A DNA stretch of 64,000 bases from Brachynemurus nebulosus (Eukaryota > Arthropoda > Insecta > Neuroptera > Myrmeleontidae), in NCBI GenBank assembly GCA_035578155.1, contig JAPWDM010000008.1:32448280-32512279 (forward strand), given 5' to 3'. The position numbers and the translations under genes are program-made. How positions within the stretch are numbered: position 1 is the stretch's first letter; every line of letters starts with the position of its first letter. Below are positions 1 through 12,250 of this stretch, in pieces. The notes under the pieces are model-generated. The model was not told the DNA's origin and made no database searches. It saw only the letters and a list, made by a program, of their open reading frames with translations.

Positions 1-179
1 AATTATTTATTTTTATTTACTTGTTCTTGAAATTTATGCGAACTAAATTGTTAAAAAAAGTTTAAGTGTTTTATTCCATTTATAATCCTAAATATTTTAT
101 AATATTTCATGCATTTCATTAAAGTAAGTATATATAGTAAGTAAACTGGTAGCTGGGAGGCATATATTTTATTATCAAA

Positions 180-285
180 AATGTATTACAAATAAGTTTG
201 GCGTTTTAGGGGCGGCAATTTTTGTCTTGCACCCCAGCGCAAATGTCCCTTGGCGCGGCCCTGCTTTCTATCACTTTCTAGTACC
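180..285 (-). mobile_element. hAT-like MITE end fragment
   Basis: A GC-rich island in AT-rich DNA. Read on the minus strand it begins CAGGGCCGCGCCAAGGGACA and runs into a GCCGCCC block. The CAGGG start is typical of hAT termini, and the order of blocks (CAAGGGACA, GGGGTGC/GGGGCAC, GCCGCCC or GGGCGGC) resembles the island at 22141-22380. No opposite end or target duplication is visible, so this is an inferred solo end. A 139-codon minus-strand open frame crosses it but matches nothing I know. Confidence 0.4.
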
Positions 286-482
286 TTTCTGTTCATTACT
301 ATTGTACCTTCGTAAATGAATAAAGTATAAGCTTCATTTGTGTGATAATGATCATACTGAACGAAACTAACGAAGGCTAAATATTGCATTAATTTACTAT
401 CGACAATATATGGTAATGTTTGAGGAATAGAATGTAGATCAAAAATTGTGATACTACTTTTCATCCAAACATATTGTCGATC

Positions 483-772
483 AGCGGACTGGCTGAGAGT
501 GCTTGAACACTGGCACTTGCGACTGGTAGATCGAGAGTTCAAATTCCACAGGCTCGTGAAGGTTTTCTGCAGTTTCCCTTTACAATTCCAGATAAATATC
601 GGCATTGTTCCTTAAGAAGATGGCTGCAGACGCATACCTACCAAATCCTAGTCTTCCACTCACATCATAATAAATATTATAATTGTAGATATGTAACTGT
701 ATGAATAATGTGAGAAAAATAATGATGTGGGAGACGCCTCTTATAGACTGTCGTCTGAAAGACGGACGTAAA
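483..772 (+). mobile_element. tRNA-derived SINE-like element
   Basis: The head has an A-box-like TGGCTGAGAGTG at 490-501 and a B-box-like GAGTTCAAATTCC at 535-547, spaced as in a Pol III tRNA promoter. The body from 598 to 772 is a dispersed repeat that recurs without the tRNA-like head at 12033-12225. Head plus unrelated body is SINE architecture. No clear target duplication or poly(A) tail was found. The body could instead be a separate repeat that landed next to a tRNA pseudogene. Confidence 0.45.
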
Positions 773-913
773 ATCCCATAAAACATATTATCCACCGTTT
801 TCATCATCGGTGATGTTCCGAAAGAGTACCTTTATGCATATAATCGTTGATGCGTCTGTTAGTGTCGTGTGACTTCTAAACGACTTGACCGATCGAGGTC
901 ATACTCATACAGT

Positions 914-1052
914 ATATCGCGCGTACTCTTTCTCAACCTCGTATCGGAAAAGTCCCAGTTTTTGGAGATACAAAAAAAACGTATTTAAATCTTTGTTTCC
1001 ATCGTTATGAACTTAAGATTTATGCTAATTACACCCTTTGATGTTGACTACC

Positions 1053-1132
<80 letters not shown>

Positions 1133-1209
1133 CAATATTTAATGTTTTTTGTGTGTCCTAAAACATGCAGTTTTTGATATACGAGGTTGAGAAAGAGTAC
1201 GCGCGATAT
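914..1209. mobile_element. MITE with perfect 31-bp TIRs around (TA)n
   Basis: Positions 914-944 and 1179-1209 are exact reverse complements over 31 bases (start ATATCGCGCGTACTC). The interior is mostly a (TA)n run with short unique flanks. Identical arms imply a recent insertion or conversion. Ends are AT/TA, so the target duplication (perhaps TA) cannot be resolved by eye. There is no coding capacity. Confidence 0.6.
1056..1128. repeat. (TA)n microsatellite
   Basis: Uninterrupted TA dinucleotide run inside the perfect-TIR element at 914-1209. Confidence 0.95.
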
Positions 1210-3169
1210 TTGTTTGGTCGAGACGATGGATCATATTACGAAAATCTACTATTTACTATCGGAAAGTGCAGAAGAATGTCTGCGGGGTCAGCTAATATAG
1301 TAAAAGATAGCTCGCATCCTTATAAACTAGCTTAAAAGTTTGTAAAATCAATGCCTGGTGGATTTTTCCCCGTTCTTCACTGCGCAAGCGAGTGACAAAA
1401 TGATTTCTGTCATCATTTATTACATAAAGTTCTACAATTTATTTGTATAAACATTGACCACTAAATGAATAGAAAGACTACACTTCTATATGCACTATAC
1501 AGAACCTATGGCTCACTATTGAAGCTACCGTTTTGTGCTAAAGTTAACTATAAACTCACTAACCGAGTACAAATAAACAAGTACCCACGTATACGGAAAA
1601 TCAAACTGTACAGTATATTTTCAATTTTATTGAAAAGAAAATTCTCCAGTGTATATATATACATATAAAAATGCTTTAGGGAAAATCTTGGTATGTGAGA
1701 ATGAACCGCTTCGTAGTAAGAGAAAAACGAAAATACAATCAGTTTTTATTGTTGAATGATGTTCAGTTTATATGACATCACGTATAAATAAATATGGGTA
1801 AATAAAAAGTTTAGAAGTGGCGTTTTTTTTTCTGAAAAAACTGATGTTTTCCGAAATGTGATTTGAAAGAACAATTAAGGTACTGATGCCTATCACAACA
1901 GTACCAAGTGGGGTACTGTCGGTGCGGCTTGGAAAAGAAATCCTTGGATTTACACCTTCAACGAAATCAGAACAGATTTCTGTAGTCTTGAGAGTTTACA
2001 AAGGAATGGGTTTTAGTTATCCACTCTGAAAAGCACATGAAGTACAACAGTCCCATTCTTGGTGGCCTTCGTGCATCAAAGCTTTGAATTCACTCACTAA
2101 AATTCGTTTAAACTACAAAATGTATAAAAATAATAATACAGAGTGAGTTTCTTGAGAGTTATCTTTTTTTATTACAGTTAAACTAATAATCAGAAAAGTA
2201 CAGGTAAGACTTATAGCTATCGTTAGAGGCATTTGGTTGTTATAACGCCGGGAGCTTAGTAATTCCTTTAATTTTCGAGGTATGATGCAAATTTATATTT
2301 TTTTTTTTTTAAATGGGAATAAATCAGTCTGGTAGAAATGAATCAGCCATATTATTCAACATTTGAGTTGTCCAGTTTTAAAATCTACTAAATCCAGTTT
2401 TCAAATTTTTGATTTTTTAGGGCCATTAACTTCTAACTGTAATAAGGTATATGCCCCCAAACATCTTTTGTTATAATATTAATTGCTTGCTAAAGAAATT
2501 TGCAAATGAAATATAACATAATTTTCAAATCCTGCTAATTACATTTTGAAAACTTTTCAAATCCTGCTAAATTCCTATACATAACCTATATTTTAGATTT
2601 TAACAGTTTCAACTTTTAATTATTTCAGTGATATGCGGGACGTAAGAAGTATAAAATTATGTTTTCACGTAAAATTTGTATTTTAGTATTTATCTAAAAT
2701 TTTAAATAATGAAATCGTAGATGTAAATGAATTACTAAGTAAGCACTTCGGTTTTAGGTGACAAAATGAAAATATTTTCGAATTTTACAAAACAAATTGT
2801 AGTGTCCAACCCTGGTACATCCAATATTGCTGAATCAAGTTGTTTTTAATAAATTTCTCTTATAATTTCTGTTTTAAAACGCCCTTTATTTATAAATTTT
2901 ACCATCAAAACTTAATAAATCCAAATAATTTTGATTAAAAAAGGGGTAAAACGACATTTTTTTTTTGATAATAGTACTAATCATCTTTTTTACGTTGTTA
3001 GTTAATACAATTATGACTTTTTAATCGAAAAATTAATTTTGAACTGAGTTATGGCTTTTTGCAATTTCCCATGATTTTTATAAAATGGAATTGGTAGATT
3101 TTGAAAATAGGCAACTCATTTTTTCCCAATTTTTTTACCAGTTAGTTACCAATAATAATGTATAATGAA
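1210..3169. other. anonymous AT-rich stretch
   Basis: No gene recognised. It contains a perfect hairpin at 1898-1919 (ACAGTACC, 6-nt loop, GGTACTGT) and a direct repeat TTTTCAAATCCTGCTAA at 2522 and 2554. The open frame at 1465-1668 (67 codons) has no recognisable features. Confidence 0.5.
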
Positions 3170-3520
3170 GATAAGAAAAATTTTCAAATTCATACTCTTT
3201 TGAGGCTATTTTGAGTTTGTTCTGTTAATTTTACAGATATCAAGACAAACTAAAAACCAAAATTCTCTGAAAGGCGCAAAAAAATTCACAATAATAAGTA
3301 AAAATTAACCTAAAAGGGGACTTTTAACGCTGCAAGATTATTAAAAGGGAAAAAGATTCACCTTCATTTTTTTTTCTTGTATAGAGTTATTATATAGGAC
3401 TACTAACTGTAAAAGTTTCAAGCTTGAGAACCTTGTGCTTTTTTATACGATCTTTTAAAAATGGCCAAAACCCTATTTTTGCAATATTCAAAGTTAAATA
3501 TCTCAAAAGGCACTGAGTGA
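3170..3520 (-). repeat. dispersed repeat family R36, inverted copy
   Basis: The reverse complement of this stretch aligns with about 36830-37230. The shared order is: CAGTGCCTTYTGAGATATT, AATAGGGTTTTRGYCATTTT, CTATACAAGAAAAAA, GTTTGTCTTGATATC and AAAATTAACAGA. Divergence is substantial, so the copies are old. No TIR or coding region was found, and the family's transposon class is unknown. Confidence 0.6.
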
Positions 3521-4709
3521 AAAATTATTACAATAATTCAGGTTACACCTCTTTAAGATATAAATCTACGAAGCAGATTACTTGTTCGATAATGGTCATA
3601 TTAATCGAAATATATCATAAGAGTTTAATAATACAATAAAAGTGGTATTTTTACAAAGTGTTTTATTTATTAAAGCATCAGTTTTGTTGAGAATATAAAA
3701 GTTCTATTTTTGGATTATTATTTTTTTTCTTATATATTCTACATTTGTTCAGAACTAGTGTCATTACTACTGGAACAGCTGACGCTCGGATCTTAAATTA
3801 ATTACCTGAGTAGTCTTTGTTATTTTCGACGCAGCTTCCCGAACAAATTCAGCAGCAATTTAAATAACTCTAAACAAAAAACGCAGAAATACAATTTTGA
3901 AGATATTCAATTAACGAGATTCTTAATATAATAAATAAATTATGTGAAATTTAAACGCAGCCCTCTGTAATCGGTTCATCGAACAAGAATAACACTTTAT
4001 GGCTTCGTTTCAAGATCACTGTCTTTATGTCAGGGGGAAAAAAAAAAGCATATTATAGTACAATTTGCCGTGTAATTATTTGCAAACGTCAAACGATTTG
4101 TTTTTATTTTAATAAAACGCAGCTGTCGTCATACACATTTGAGAACATCAAAACAAATGTAGGATGGCGTGTTTGATCTATCTTCTACAACTTTCTATGT
4201 AGTATTATCAGTACAGAATCAAAGTTAAATGCCATACTATATTTGTTTTAGGTACTGTGTATCCTGTTATGTACTATATAGCTATTGTTTGTGATATTAA
4301 AACCAAATACCATTGTTACTATCTTTGTTATAGTATACTCTTATTTGGTAATAAAAGTAAATGGATATACAACAGCATTGTACAACGGTAGCATAGTTGA
4401 ACAGAAACACTTTTACTTCAAGCTTTTTTGTGCTGCAGTTACATTTTATTTGTAATACAGTTTTAATGGAATTTTAAATTTTGATGACAAATTTTTCATT
4501 TTCTTTTTTTTTTTATAATCGTATTTAAAAGTAGAGATTTGCGCATTTTGTTCACCTATATACCGCATCGCCCAATTTTGGTATTTGTTTACGGTACTAC
4601 GGAAGTCAAGGTGAAGTGTGTTCGGAACAATTCTCTGAATCTCCACTCTTCGACTCTTTGAGACGCCAAACTGATATCGCCATCATATTCTTGTTCGCCG
4701 AAAATGTTA
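3521..4709. other. anonymous AT-rich stretch
   Basis: No gene or structured repeat recognised. A 66-codon minus-strand frame at 4446-4646 shows no features. Confidence 0.5.
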
Positions 4710-5432
4710 GTTGGCTTACTACTTTTGGTACGGAATTACTATAACCTTACTACTTTTGATACAGAACTATTGTGACCTTACTACTTTCGTTACAGAACCC
4801 CTGTGATCCTTCTACTTTTGGTATAGAACCGCTGTAACCTTACTACTTTAGTACAAAAACGCTGTAGCCTTACTACTTTAGTACAAAAACGCTGTAACCT
4901 TACTACTTTAGTAAAAAAACGCTATAACCTTACTACTTTAGTACAAAAACGCTGTAGCCTTACTACTTTAGTACAAAAACGCTGTAATCTTACTACTTTA
5001 GTACAAAAACGCTGTAACTTTACTACTTTAGTACAAAAACGCTACAGCCTTCTTACTTTAGTACAAAACGCTGTAACCTTACTACTTTAGTACAAAAACT
5101 CTGTAACCTTACTACTTTAGTACAAAAACGCTGTAGCCTTACTACTTTAGTACAAAAACGCTGTAACTTTACTATTTTAGTACAAAAACGCTGTAGCCTT
5201 ACTAGTTTAGTACAAAAACGCTGTAAACTTACTACTTTAGTACAAAAACGCTGTAACCTTACTACTTTAGTACAAAAACGCTGTAACCTTACTACTTTAG
5301 CACAAAAACGCTGTCGCCTTATTACTTTAGTACAGAACGCCGTAACCTTACTATTTTAGTACAAAGACGCTGTAGCCTTACTAGTTTAGTACAAAAACGC
5401 TGTAACCTTGCTATTTTGGTACAGAATTGATA
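4710..5432. repeat. 30-bp minisatellite, about 24 units
   Basis: A head-to-tail array with core CCTTACTACTTTAGTAC, then A-runs and ACGCTGTAA, with a period of about 30 bp. Left-edge units (4710-4830) are more diverged (TTTTGGTAC, GATACAG variants) and so is the last unit at 5405-5432. The centre is homogeneous, as expected if unequal exchange acts mainly in the middle. The CCTTACTAC core also heads the 32-bp units at 59816-59985. Confidence 0.9.
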
Positions 5433-5759
5433 CTTTTTAGGATTTCGTACCTTACAAAAATAAATCGAAACCATTATAAGACCATTCTCGCGTTCATCCG
5501 TCCGTCTGTCACAGAAGTTTTTCTTGAATATTGGGTAACGTAAAAATTTAAAATTTGGCATAATTTTAGGCCTTGATGACGAGCACAGCTGTCGCTAGTC
5601 AACAATTAGAAAATTATTTTTAAGAAAGTAAATGGGAGGAGGGGGTAGTTTGGTTCAAAAATACGCTTTAATTAATATATTGTGTCAGGCACCATTAAAA
5701 GAGCTACCTCAAAGAATCCGAAAAATATTTTTTTTAGAATTTTTGGTCCAAATGTTTCC

Positions 5760-5762
<3 letters not shown>
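5433..5762. other. AT-rich flank with repeat-like tail
   Basis: 5490-5520 reads CGTTCATCCGTCCGTCTGTC, a pyrimidine-rich word common near non-autonomous Helitron and LINE ends, but no boundaries can be set. Nothing else is recognised. Confidence 0.35.

Positions 5763-5837
<75 letters not shown>
5763..5837. repeat. (TA)n microsatellite
   Basis: Uninterrupted TA run. The 77-codon frame crossing it is just the translated repeat. Confidence 0.95.
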
Positions 5838-5839
<2 letters not shown>

Positions 5840-6291
5840 CAATTTCAAATACAAATGAGCATGAATCATCCTTAAAAAATTAAATAATTCTTTTATTCGA
5901 AACAAATCAATCTTCTATTCTTTTCTAAAAACAAACTGCAAATTCAAAATTTACGCCAGTGCAATTATGAAAGAGATAAAGCCAAGAAAACGGAAATTCT
6001 TTAAATTTATAAGTGATGAATCATGGTTAAATTTAAGTGAAATGGACCGTATCTCAAAATTCGCAAATAATGACCGTTTCCCGCCCTTGATCTCCAAGGT
6101 TTTTAAAGCTATAATTCTGATTTTTATATGGATTAGTGGATATTGTTAGACAATGTTAATTATTTATACAAGTCAAAATATAAGAATACCAACCTATTCA
6201 TAGTTAATATAATCATTAGCTATCGAACATTTTTCGGATTAAACAACATCGTGTTTTGTATATGCAGGCAGATGGACAGATAATATGTGTA

Positions 6292-6295
<4 letters not shown>
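5838..6295. other. anonymous stretch between two (TA)n runs
   Basis: 460 bp flanked by TA microsatellites on both sides. Unlike 45712-46424, its ends are not inverted repeats of each other, so I do not call a transposon. The 60-codon frame at 5967-6149 is unrecognised. Confidence 0.4.

Positions 6296-6368
<73 letters not shown>
6296..6368. repeat. (TA)n microsatellite
   Basis: Uninterrupted TA run ending in TGTATGTA. Confidence 0.95.
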
Positions 6369-6376
<8 letters not shown>

Positions 6377-7582
6377 CTTTTATCAAAATATCTATTCGTT
6401 TTTATTAACCCCTGCCCCCGAGTATGGGTGCCCGTGTAATCACGTCTGTCATTATTTATTAAAAAATTCAATGAAATATTTTCTTATAAAAATATTTGTT
6501 ATAAGTTTATGTTTTTCAAATCAGCCTGTATTGCATACAAGCACAATATATCTGTCTACTTTCAGTGTAAAGCTCTTAATTAACAAAAATCATTTTATGT
6601 TACTTAATTATAATAAAAAAGTTGAAGCTTTTAATAACATTTAAAACTTCCATCAAAAAATTTTACGTCATAATGGAAAAGTGCTAAATATATTGTGTTG
6701 ATGTGACGTGTTATGTAGTTAGTTTGTTCATAGTAACGAACATTATGATATGGTAATGCCTTGTGGTAATGCTTTTCAAAACATAAGGAAATATATATTT
6801 TAAAAAATTGCTACAAAAAAAGAATGTACTAAAATTTGTTATTTGAAACACAGTGTGTTCAACAAACTGTACAATTATGTCAATTATACGTACAATTACA
6901 ATGTATTACAATGTCGAAAATTTAAATCATATGTATTAGTTATCATGTTATTTTTTTTTTCACTTTTACCACGAAAAACAAGTTAGTACTAATTTTAGGA
7001 TCACGGCAATGTATTATTTATACATATATATATCGACATAGGTAACACAGACAACGTGTGTCTCCATGCCTCAGTATTTCGCTGGGTGTTTTGCTTGCTC
7101 GCAACTAATGATGCAATATACACGACGCTACCACTGCAACTATTGTGACAATATACACGCAGTTCTCTTTACATCATCAGTGAAGGTATTAATTAAGGCA
7201 GTATAATTCTCGTTTACAATTTTGAAAAGTTAGATTTTTGTTTTGATTCATTTTTAGAAAGCATGGCCCTTTAAAAATATGTTCCTAAAAGGAAATTAAA
7301 AAATTTTGAAAATTTATAAAGTTATAGCCATTTTAATACGGTTGGTTCAGGCATGAGGTAGGTATTTTATAGCAAAATTTTAAATGTTTTTTCTCGAACC
7401 GACTTCTTTCAAGCTGGACATGCTATCTCCATACCTTCTGTACATATTACTTTATGGTGAAAGCTTCGAACATTACAAAATTTTAATTTTTACTAGTTTT
7501 GGTCGTTTTTGAAAAAGCTTGGTCGTTAGAAAAAGTTAACATTTTTTTGCAAACAATCAACATTTTTACTCTTTATAGATGT
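6369..7582. other. anonymous AT-rich stretch
   Basis: No gene, TIR pair or tandem array recognised. Confidence 0.45.
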
Positions 7583-8478
7583 TTAAGGGGGACCACTAGT
7601 GTGACCGCCTGTTAAAAGGTGATTTTTGGGAATTTTTTAAAGAAAACTACTGTATGTAATGTTTTAATATTTTAAGGATATATTCTTTGATATATTAAAA
7701 GTTCATGATAAAATTTTTGGACCAAAAAATTGAAAATTCAGTCAGTTATTCGAGATCTCCCAAGGCTCCAAAAAAAAGTTCCCCCGCTGCTGCAGTGATA
7801 GCGGCTTTCACACTGCCTGAAATCAAAAAAACCAAAAAGCCTATTAAACTAGAAGGTGTGGTCCGTACCGTGAACCTCAATCGAAAAAAAAATTGAAATT
7901 TAACAAAATGGCGAAGTTTTTAAAAAAAAGTTTCAAATTTTGCGCGAATATTTGATGGTTTTTGGCTTGCGAAAATTACATTTTTATTCGGTCGGAAAAC
8001 TGGAGGTTCATGGTACGAAGAAATATATATAAGAGATGCTGCAATAAGAATCAAATCGATCGAATTATTTCTCTTCGAGTTATAACTGCAACAAATTTGA
8101 AAAATGTAGTTTTTTGTAATTTTACCTTTTAGTTTTAATCACTGAGAATTTTTACTAAAATTACTTAAGATGTACTGACCATAAGGGTCATAGTAAAACT
8201 AAATGAGCCGTTTAAATGTGTCAGGATCTAGCTTCACCACAACATGTGCCTGGCAGCCACGTCCAGAAACTCCCGAACTATTAACCTTCATACATTTCTC
8301 AATACCTCAAAGCTACCAATGAAAATCAGAATCCACTCTTCAGATGGCTGTAACTCAAAAACTATTTGAGATATGCACTTGAAATTTTAGTATGTTATTT
8401 TTAAAGGTATACACTATCGAAACATGCGAAAAAATTTTTCCAATTTTTTGAAATTGTCACACTAGTGGTCTCTTTTAA
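7583..8478. mobile_element. TTAA-flanked TIR element, about 890 bp
   Basis: TTAA at 7583-7586 and 8475-8478 flanks inverted ends that share GACCACTAGTGTGAC (left 7591-7605, right reverse complement 8456-8470). A TTAA duplication is the mark of piggyBac and Kolobok-type transposases. The interior has no transposase. A 63-codon frame at 7705-7896 looks like chance. This is a non-autonomous copy of unknown family. Confidence 0.7.
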
Positions 8479-9024
8479 AATATTAATAAATAGACGCTAA
8501 AAAAATGGATTTTAATCCTTAATTGTTGTACTGGGATACAAATCCAACTTTATTTTAGTGTTTATTTTTTCAAAATAATTTTTTTTATAATCGCTATTAC
8601 TGAACTGTAACCACCATGTATTCCCAAATGGAATTAAGTACTTCCTTTTTATTAACGATTTAGTTTTTTTGTACTCCAGTAGACTGAAAATCTAATTTAA
8701 AATAATCAACCAAATTAAAGGTAATTAATTATTTAATTAAATTTAATTTATGTGTAAACAGATTTAAGTAATTTAATTTTCTGAAATATGTAAAAATACA
8801 ATTTTATTTTTAGGTTAATGTTTCAATTCTAATTTTTTTTTACTTTATTACTATTTAAATTCTAACTTTATGTGCCTAGATATTTCCACGAAAAATATTC
8901 GTGAAAACGATTAAATTTCTACGATTTTCTATTTTCAAAGCAGATTAACCAATAATTTAAAAAAATAACTTTTGTACTCCAGTGGACTACTTATGTTTCA
9001 AACAGTGAGTAGACCAGTTAAGGC
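8479..9024. other. anonymous AT-rich stretch
   Basis: Contains three variants of TTTGTACTCCAGTRGACT (around 8667 and 8972, plus a looser one near 8530), perhaps an eroded repeat. No gene. Confidence 0.4.
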
Positions 9025-9685
9025 TTAAGGGGAGGTTTACTCGAGAATCCTTAAAAATTATGTATTTTTCTAGAATTTTTTTCTCAAGAACGGAAGTAAA
9101 TATCAATTTCAAATTTTGTATACATATTTATTAAGTATTAAACTGTACAAAAAAAAAAAAAAAAAAAAATTTCAAGGAAAAATATAAAAATTGTCCATTT
9201 TATAGATACTGCAGTGTGACGATCCGAAAATTCAATGCCTTGTTGGCGGACATCCTAGCGCCGGTAATAAACCACCCAAATCCAAAAACAAAAAAGATTT
9301 ACAAAATATATAAAGAGTTTCGAGATACTATAAAATATATATAAAGAAACGTATTTTCAAAATTTTATATTTAATACTCATTATTGCGTGGACTACGTTT
9401 TTTGGATTTTTGTTTTTATAGAAAGCTAGATTCGGTTAATGTGCAAGAATCTTGCTTTTAATTATTTTCAGTATAATCACTTTGGGAACATATTCTACAC
9501 ATAATTTTCTATCAATTTCGGCAAAAAAAAATCGATTTTTTTTTATCAAATCCCAAGTAAACGTTCCCTTAAATTACTTTCAGCAAAATCACTTTGGGAA
9601 CATATTCTACACATAATTAGCTACCAATTTCTGCAAAAAAAAAAATTGATTTTTTTTAACGACTCTCAAGTAAACTTCCCCTTAA
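9025..9685. mobile_element. TTAA-flanked TIR element with duplicated end
   Basis: TTAA at 9025-9028 and 9682-9685. The left end GGGGAGGTTTACTCGAGA mirrors the right end (reverse complement GGGGAAGTTTACTTGAGA). The right-hand terminal region is tandemly duplicated with a 112-bp period: ACTTTGGGAACATATTCTAC occurs at 9479 and 9591, and each copy ends with a TTAA-type terminus (inner CCCTTAA near 9570). It includes a 22-A homopolymer at 9148-9169. No coding capacity. Confidence 0.65.
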
Positions 9686-11911
9686 ATATATTTCTTTAAA
9701 CTCTAGAAAACCGAAATTTTCACTTTCTAGACTAGAATACCCCTTGAATACTTTTATAATTTCAAGTTTTATCAGACATCCTGTACCGTCCATACACATT
9801 ATACACAAATATCTACATATAATAATATATAAGTATGTGCGCGCATACATGTGTTAAAAAATAACAAGATAAAATTTTTTTACTGTGAAAAAAATTTTAA
9901 TAAACTAATACGATGCTCTACGAAGTAATTTAATATTAATATTAAAAACTTGTTGAACTACTTATTTACTCTTATTCACAACATCAGTTTCCCCCCACCA
10001 AAACATATTAGATATGCATGTACCATTACTGTTCATACTGCTTGCATGCACTACTACTTACTGACTCTTATTAATAGACTCTGCTCATCATCATTACATT
10101 AGACTTATTTACTTCTATTTAATACAGTATACTACGGAAAGATGGCTCTCATGTATGTGTGCTTCATAGAAAAATAGAGAATGAGTAGATGGGATGAAGT
10201 TTTTTCTGTGGAGTACTTACTGTGTTTGTTATAAAAACGAATATTTTAATTAAACATTATAGCCTCAGTGAAATAAGGTCGGTTTTTTTGTAGCTAGTGG
10301 AAACTTTTTTGCTAGTAGAATGAAGTTGAAAGAATATTTGGAATGGAAATTTGGTTTTATAATTAGTTAAGTAAAGTAAAAGAATTTTAATGTTGAACAT
10401 CGACGAAAATATTTAGAGTAAAAGGGTAAACCATTTGATGTTTATTATGGAAAAAATAGGAAAAAGTATTAGAGGAGTACAGCTGGGGTATTGTATTCGC
10501 ACTTTTTCTATTGCTTGTTGACTTTAACTTACCTTAAGCAAATACATTTCCTTTATGACTTCTGTTAGTGCTATATTTTAATTGTTACCACACGTAGAGA
10601 AAATTCATATAAAAATTACTGTGCTCAGCACTACAATCGACGTGTAAAAGGCTAACATATTCAATTTTGTACGGTAAAAATATAAAAATTATAATTAATC
10701 ATAGAAAATTTAAAGGATAAAATATTGTTTCCGTAATATTAGTTCCGTAAAATTTATAAAACAGCACAGTAAAAAGTTCCATTGCCGACAAAAAAATTTT
10801 TTTTAATTGTTTTTTTTTTACAAAAATTACCATGCTGTATTATAATATTTGAAATGCTATCTGCCAATAGTACAAAGAAAAAATAGAAAGAAGATTGTGT
10901 TTGTTGTGAACGCTGTTGAAATGTACCTCACTCATAGCAAGTCACATAGCCAACCATAGGTTTGGACGACCAACTTGGTCGGACGGGTTGGACCAAGCAC
11001 CTTGATCCATTAGACTGTTTTACAAGCAGCAAGCAGTATTCAATACACTGTGTTAGAGGACGGGGATGTCACCGTTTAATTCATTGATTAATTGTTACTT
11101 CACTATCTTTAGTATTAGAATATATGGTTGGCAATCATTTTTGTATGCATTTTTTACAGGTACCATAACAAGCAACATAAGGTTGCGGGCCAGATGCGTA
11201 AATGAAAGAGTACGACAACAAGAATTAGACTATAACATATATGCATAAGAGTGTGATAAAAGTTGTGTTAGCACATTAAATTTTACCATGCTAGCACATA
11301 TTTTTTATTTTGGTCGTCGATCGCTCACACATTATAAGAGAGCATGGTAATTATTCTGAAATTTTATCTACAAAAATTATATGATTTCTCTCTCCGTGCA
11401 CTGTTCATGTTACTTTGTTAGCATTATTTAAAATTTCGACTGTTATTTTCAAAATGATACACGTGTTCGGGAGAGTAATACAATACTTGTTTTTTGAGAG
11501 TTACCATTCTTATTACAGCTAAACTATTCACTCAATAACCAAAAAATCGCTGAGGGGAAATCGATTACTATAAGGCCATTTTGTTTCAGAGCTATGGATA
11601 CAGGCATATTTTTTAAAATGGATGTACATAGTATGAATTCGTTGATTTAACTGATCCAATATATCAAGGAAAATTTTTTTTTTTTTGGTAAATTATATTT
11701 TCTTTTTTTTTTTTTTAGTTTTTTATTTTTTATTTTTTTGAATTTATTAATTTTTCGATAAACATATACTTATCTGTACAAACTAGGTTCAATTTGGGTT
11801 GATTTTTTTTTTGTATCTAAGAAACGCGTCAGTCCAATAGGTAGTTTATATTTTAAAACATAGATGTCACGCTCAACTTTCAATGGTTTTAAATTTTTGT
11901 GGCAAAATAAA
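9686..11911. other. anonymous AT-rich stretch
   Basis: No gene recognised over 2.2 kb. A 15-nt perfect palindrome CGACCAACTTGGTCG lies at 10967-10981 within a patch rich in TTGG/CCAA words (10940-11000). Frames at 9656-9850 and 11066-11248 carry no features. Confidence 0.45.
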
Positions 11912-12250
11912 TGAAGACATAAGTGGATAAAGGTGTTAGGTAATATTTTTATAATTTTACAATAGAAGCATTTGAAAGCTTTTATTTACATATACTTCCT
12001 ATGCAATAGTTCATGTATATTATTAAATTTCTATCGGCATAGTTCCTTAAAGAAGACGGCTGCAGACGCAACCTACCAAATCCTAGCCCTCAGAACACTT
12101 TTCTTGCCCTCCACCCACATCGTAAATGTATAATGTAACAAATATAATTTGTAACGAATAAATAAAGCATACAAATAATGATGTGGGCGGCGTCTGTTAT
12201 AGATGGTCTCAAAAACGGACGTTAAACACCTTCATCCACTCATGTCTTCA
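11912..12250 (-). mobile_element. TIR element E, short copy with nested repeat
   Basis: Ends TGAAGACATAAGTGGATAAA (11912) and its mirror (reverse complement TGAAGACATGAGTGGATGAA, ending 12250). The first 120 bp match the reverse complement of the right end of 18511-19264, so the two are one family in opposite orientation. The rest of the interior is replaced by the repeat at 12033-12225. AATAAA lies on both outer sides, a possible target duplication. Confidence 0.6.
12033..12225 (+). repeat. copy of the 598-772 SINE body, headless
   Basis: Starts ATCGGCATAGTTCCTTAA and shares the blocks GGCTGCAGACGC, CTACCAAATCCTAG, AATGATGTGGG and ACGGACGT with 598-772, in the same orientation. It lacks the tRNA-like head found upstream of the first copy and is nested in a TIR element, consistent with a 5'-truncated retroposed copy. 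Confidence 0.6.

Noticed and set aside
186..605. 139-codon minus-strand open frame
   Set aside because: It crosses a hAT-like fragment and the tRNA-like SINE head, and has no domain or composition unlike its surroundings; a chance frame across repeats.
5838..6295. Transposon between two (TA)n runs, as at 45712-46424
   Set aside because: The ends are not inverted repeats and show no shared motif.
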